DNA of 64,000 nucleotides, taken from contig OZ024729.1 of NCBI GenBank assembly GCA_964016875.1, positions 20,728,494 through 20,792,493 of the forward strand, read 5' to 3'. Numbering within the stretch: position 1 is the stretch's first letter; the number at the start of each line of letters is the position of its first letter. The notes beneath the pieces are model-generated. The model was not told the origin of the DNA, did no database searches, and saw only the letters and a list, made by a program, of their open reading frames with translations. Shown here piece after piece: positions 59,617 through 64,000 of this stretch. The position numbers and the translations under genes were made by a program. This stretch comes from Fallopia convolvulus. Its lineage: Eukaryota > Streptophyta > Magnoliopsida > Caryophyllales > Polygonaceae.

Positions 59617-59948
59617 AATCTCCAGAATCTTGTAGTGGTCCTTAGACATAGTAGGATTGAAATAAAACGGACGAATGATTGCATCAGAATTCTTTTGCGT
59701 ACTCGAAGAAGGCATGTAGACATTCGCTACATTAAATACAATATTATATTTACCAATATCTGCATCTGATTTAATCTAATCTGTACAGTCCAACGTATGT
59801 CGAAATATTATTTATTCATAGAGAATTTTTAATGCTATCAACTTATCATAACTTATTGTAATTAATTATTAACGTCAGTTTAACAATTAAGTAGACAAAT
59901 TAAATCAATCTAGGCGATTGATACTTTGGCCATGCAAATAAATTAGTT

Positions 59949-60809
59949 TTTTTTTTTTATTTATTAGGTGAGAATTAGGAGGCACCCCTTACGGGGGGCG
60001 TCCTAGAGCATCCTTTCGGATGAGAATATGAAGTTCTGGATGAGTTATTATGGACTCGACGGGGAGACTATGGCCCAATTTAGCAATTTTATCGGCCACA
60101 GCATTACACTCCCTAGGAATATGATTAATTCTAACATCCAGAGCTCCAGTAATGGAGACAAGGATGTCGGAGATTATTAATTCAATCTCCCAAGGACACT
60201 TAGTTATTCCTTTGATCGCGTTGATGACCTGGAGGTTGTCGCCTTCGATTTCAACATTGCTTAGGTTTCTGTTTCTCACCTCCCGGATAGCCTCTCTGAA
60301 GGCTAGAGCTTCCGCCTTGAGGACTGAAATTTTGCCAAAGTTGCACGTTTTCAGGTCGAGAACCTGACCCACATGATTCCTTATCACAATTCCTCCCGTT
60401 GCTTGGTTGTTGGGAAGCCTAGATGCATCAACATTGATTTTCACTTGATCTTGTCTAGGTTTTTTCCATATTTCGGACCTCCTTCTTCGTTTGTTCTTTC
60501 TGCATGGTTGGTTTGCCTTATTGATTTCTTCATCTTCCGTCCATTGTCTTGCCATTTCCCAGTTTTTTATTTGATTTCGAATGTAGCTTGTTAAATCTGC
60601 AATGCTATTATTCTGCTCTTGTTGGAAAGTTAATTTATTTCGTTGATGCCAAACGCTCCACCAAGTAACTGCTAGTTCCGTGATCTCTTGTCTCCCTAAT
60701 AGTTGTTTAATTTCATTCAGGACTACCCGTGGTGTTTTATTACTAGTATCTATACTTCTAAGAATCTGAGCCGTGTTTGGGTTTATTTTGTTTGTTATAT
60801 GTATCATAT
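59949..60809 (-). mobile_element. 5'-truncated LINE copy
   Basis: An 861-bp insertion is flanked by the 17-bp duplication ATGCAAATAAATTAGTT (59932-59948 and 60810-60826). A T-run at 59949-59959 is its poly(A) tail on the minus strand. It retains only the region before and including RNase H. Confidence 0.88.
59989..60807 (-). CDS. RNase H-domain ORF of the truncated LINE
   Basis: An intact 272-codon frame. The first ~110 residues are the linker before RNase H (TELAVTWWSVWHQRNKLTF). RNase H follows with KINVDASRLPNNQATGG, LKAEALAFREAI, NVEIEGDNLQVINAI and HIPRECNAVADKIAKLGH, holding the D-E-D-D acidic set. The start Met lies two bases inside the truncated 5' end, so it is fortuitous. No stop or shift is seen, which indicates a young insertion from a lineage different from the element at 14058. 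Whether it is expressed is unknown; it is probably not functional as a LINE. Confidence 0.85.
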   Translation of the reverse strand: MIHITNKINPNTAQILRSIDTSNKTPRVVLNEIKQLLGRQEITELAVTWWSVWHQRNKLTFQQEQNNSIADLTSYIRNQIKNWEMARQWTEDEEINKANQPCRKNKRRRRSEIWKKPRQDQVKINVDASRLPNNQATGGIVIRNHVGQVLDLKTCNFGKISVLKAEALAFREAIREVRNRNLSNVEIEGDNLQVINAIKGITKCPWEIELIISDILVSITGALDVRINHIPRECNAVADKIAKLGHSLPVESIITHPELHILIRKDALGRPP

Positions 60810-60826
60810 ATGCAAATAAATTAGTT

Positions 60827-63208
60827 AAACAAAAGAGAGGAAATTTTAAACAAGAATTAAAAGAGCTAGAAATAATATAAACTTTAAAATGTACAAATAG
60901 TTTCTATACCAATTTTAATGTATTTACTAAAAATAATATGAGATTTTTCGGGTGGAAACTCTGGCAACTTAATTTGGTGATGTGCTAATCTAAAAGTACG
61001 TAGTGGCTGCACTTAATATCTAGGAGCTTTATTTATATATAAAATGAAATATTAAAAAAAAATACGAACTTAATTGTTCCTTCTCAAAAGACTTCACCCT
61101 TCACCCTTCTTCGACCAAAAAGACTTCACCCTTCATCTATATATAGTTTGATAGTTCGTACTAATATTTTTAAGATGTAATATTATAACTAGATTACCAA
61201 AATCGATCTTATTCGGCCTCTGATTTAATCTTATCCAAAACAACAGTCAACCTTGTATCATCCAACCGGACCAAGCCTATATGATAAACGACACCAACAT
61301 TTTTCATTCATACAGATTTTTTGATGGGCCCTTCCAGTGATCGAGAACATTCTTCCGGGCGAAAAATTGAGACAGTGGACCGTTATACAATTATGTATAT
61401 TTAATTATAAATTACATTATACATAATTACAAATATCACATATAATTAAAAAAATTATGCATATTCATTTATGATATCAAATATATTTTATTATAAGATT
61501 ACGAACGTTTAGTTATAAAATCATAAACAATTATTTATAATATTTCACAAAATTAATTATAAAATTTGCTTTTTTTTAACGTTTAAAATTTTTCTTACAC
61601 GGTTTGTTGTCATGATATCTGACCGATTTTTTAGAAAAAAGGCTAATGTAGTTTAATGTGAAGTTGACAAGTGTTATTTTATACATTATTTTAATTTCTA
61701 TTTTAGTATGTAGTAATGATTGTAACTTATGCAAGGAAAAAATATTTTTTTTTAGATTTCACTAATCTATCTAATAGATAATAACATTTGAATCCCTTTC
61801 CTTCCAATATAATGGTGTAAATATCTTCCATTAGATAAAAAAAAATTGACTTTTCCTTTCGACCAAGAATGCATATATAGAACATAATGCAAACTCATGT
61901 TTTAACATATACCACCAAGCTTGGTTCATGTCGACCACTAGTTCACTACTCACTACATATGCTGGCAGGAAACGGTTGTGTACGTGGGCGGCCCAATTTG
62001 GCCTAATTGATTCTCAGATATTTTTTCTGGTTGATAATTAAGTTTGTCTCATCGATCAATAATGATATCAGAGCTAGCTAGTAGCTCCTCCTCCTCATCA
62101 TCTATTCATTTAGCAAGAGAATTGAGAAACGTTACGTACGTGACCTTTAACTTTTGTGACAAGTGGGTTTCGCTAGCTCATTCAATATATATATTCGCAA
62201 CGACTTAATTGCGTGAGGCATTGCAAATTGCAATGACACATTCATCTGATCGATCTTTAGATATTTAACCATCAGATCCATCGATTGGCGAAATAGTTTT
62301 CAATTATATATAATTTGTGGCTCCTATGATAGTTGTTGGATTATACCATTTATACGTCATGATCAAAGAATTGAATTAGGCAGCTAGTCTCCGTTTTTCT
62401 CAAGTTATTCACTTGACTAATTTATACGGTGCAAAGTGCATCCGAAGAACAAATTTACACACAGATGATGTATATGGTAAAAGAAATCAAAAATATAATC
62501 GACTTAAGAAGCACTGGCGATGAAACCGGATAAGTTAGCTGCAAGGCAAGACCGAAAAAAATATATACTAAGTCTTCGATCATCTAGTCAAGTGACAAGA
62601 ATCTCAAATAATACTATAAAATTTTCATTTTAATTTTTATGGGATTTTCTAAGTAATCATCATCGTTATAAAAAATGTACACGAGTATTTTCCTAATCCT
62701 AAAAAAGGATTTTTTTTTTTTTTCAGAATAATATCTCAAGTAAAGGAAAAATCATATGTCGGCCCCAAAAAACAAAAACTCTTTTAACCCTGCTTATTCC
62801 TCCATTTCAATGAAAAATCATATGTCGGACATCCCATCCATCAAATATAACCAACTTCATTATAATTAAGTCGACCAGCAGGAAGAAGAAGAAAAATCAA
62901 TATTGTTGATATAGTTAACGGGTGTATATCTTGTTGAACCAATGGGGGAAAAATCACTAGCAAGACATAGGAAATATCTTGTATGGAAATCAGAACTGCT
63001 ATTTTTTATTTTTAGAGATATATATAAACTATTTACTTTTTAACTTTCATGTTTGTGAACTTGTGAAGATATATAAAAGTTCCCATAGGAATTCTGAGAA
63101 AACTTATTTAGTATATGTTTTGGCCAAAATTCGATCAAAAGATATAACTAGTGTTTGAGATTGAAATGAGGCTATTCTAACCGATAAACTATTACTTCGA
63201 TTGGATTC
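60827..63208. other. AT-rich intergenic region
   Basis: 2.4 kb without supported ORFs on either strand. Small duplications occur, for example 'aaaaatcatatgtcgg' at 62748 and 62813. No terminal repeats or RNA genes were recognised. Confidence 0.5.
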
Positions 63209-64000
63209 TGTTGGAACAATAGTTGTTCCATGATTTCTCTTAATTTTGATGATAACAAACTTAATTGGTATAACTTGCTTCTACATGTAAGTGTTTCAGG
63301 AAAACAGGTACATAGTCACGAGTGACGGAACATTGTGAGGAACGATGGAGGGAACGAGTGACAGATTTAGGAAGCGCGTCTCAGACGGAACGCGACTTTC
63401 TATTAATGGCAAGTTACAAGATCTTCTGCGAGCAATCTTCTACGAAGATATGACAGCTGTAGGCGGTTGCTTGAGGAGATCAAAGGAAGGATAAGATCAA
63501 CTTCACACGATCTTATCTAAAGAGATCCGATATCATTCGATTTTGGCAAGAATCGGCATGGTTGAAGATCGGAAATTACAAACAATACTTTCTCCTTATT
63601 GTGTGGGATTTGTTAAGTGGAATATCTGCGTAATTAGGCAAGAATTACGTATGAGATCAGACTTGACATATCTTATAAATAGCTAGGTTTAGCTAGGGTT
63701 AAGGTGTGGTTGTAGACGACGAACTTGAAGAGAGAGCTTTTCAAGTGTACGAGTGTCTGGCTTTTTCCGGTGAAGAATCCACAAGTAAGTTAGTAGTTTA
63801 CTTTGTTTTAGGTTTACGCTTAGGGTTGTAGAAGTCTAGTTGGTTGAATTTTGGTTGGTGCCTTAGTTACCAGGGAACTCGACTTGCCTTGTAATCATTG
63901 AAACTTAATAAAAGTATTCTATTGAAAATCCTATGAGAAAGAGTCTCAGAGGTAGAGGTTTTTTCTTTCTACGACTTGGTGGTCGGACAGAAAGTTTTCC
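63209..64000 (+). mobile_element. LTR of a Copia (SIRE/Maximus-like) element, cut by the window edge
   Basis: It starts TGTTGGAACAATAG and contains ttttgatgataacaaac shortly after, the characteristic opening of SIRE/Maximus-type LTRs. A TATA-like segment (tataaatagc) near 63675 and a transcript-leader-like tail follow. The 3' end and internal region lie outside the window. Confidence 0.5.

Larger units (their letters stand above)
50313..59637 (+). mobile_element. CACTA (En/Spm) transposon, near-complete, 9.3 kb
   Basis: The left end CACTACACCATTCTGCAGAT and the inverted right end CACTACAAGATTCTGGAGAT are each followed by TTAGCGAC. The 3-bp duplication GTC flanks the element (50310-50312 and 59638-59640). 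It carries a TNP2-type transposase (51333-55150), a Transposase_24/TNP1-type gene (57586-58965) and a small SUMO-like ORF between them. Palindromic subterminal repeats fill both ends. Two nonsense-type stops, one in each large gene, are the only obvious defects. Another CACTA-like terminus occurs internally at 56050, so the element may be composite. Confidence 0.93.

Overview
The window is nuclear DNA from a flowering plant, most likely a eudicot. It has intron-containing genes of plant-specific families, Copia and Gypsy LTR retrotransposons, L1-type LINEs, and hAT, Mutator-like and CACTA DNA transposons. No bacterial or organellar gene organisation is visible. Only two host genes can be reconstructed. 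One encodes a plastid-type DnaJ cysteine-rich (CxxCxGxG) zinc-finger protein (3931-6272, + strand, 4 exons). The other encodes a BTB/POZ-TAZ scaffold protein (21232-25018, - strand, 5 exons). Everything else that can be named is mobile DNA, much of it nested, and many insertions keep exact target-site duplications (TSDs).

Layout. 1-3930: Gypsy-like LTR debris and a GATCGTA-rich MITE-like repeat. 3931-20419: the DnaJ-type gene, whose 3' UTR received an Athila-like Gag-only LTR retrotransposon 25 bp after the stop codon (6298-13857, TSD ACCAC); a full-length L1 LINE lies just downstream (14058-20404, 15-bp TSD). 21232-25018: BTB-TAZ gene. 25276-28805: a hAT-type element (8-bp TSD) that contains a Mutator-type MITE (10-bp TSD) and a long-TIR Mutator-like unit with minisatellites. 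29650-30300: LINE relic. 30889-36320: a second Athila-like relic with a solo LTR inside it. 36579-39960: a 3.2-kb Gypsy LTR and a short internal tail. 40230-41600: a Copia relic hosting a Cassandra TRIM, whose LTRs carry 5S rRNA-derived sequence. 43473-49210: a LINE tail split by a defective Copia element (44011-48883, TSD GTCAC).

50313-59637 is a 9.3-kb CACTA (En/Spm) transposon with matching termini and a GTC TSD. It carries a five-coding-exon TNP2-type transposase with one nonsense codon, a five-exon Transposase_24/TNP1-type gene, and between them a compact 102-codon ORF that looks like a SUMO/ubiquitin-like fold. Palindromic GCGACC...GGTCGC motifs occur at both ends, inside the transposase 5' UTR intron, and beside a second internal CACTA-like terminus. 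A 5'-truncated LINE (59949-60809) and the start of another LTR element (63209 to the window edge) follow.

How the parts relate. The two host genes are unrelated neighbours. In the CACTA element, the transposase, the DNA-binding partner and the repeated palindromes form a plausible self-contained transposition and autoregulation module. The SUMO-like ORF is the least expected component. These roles are inferred from family knowledge and sequence patterns; no search was run.
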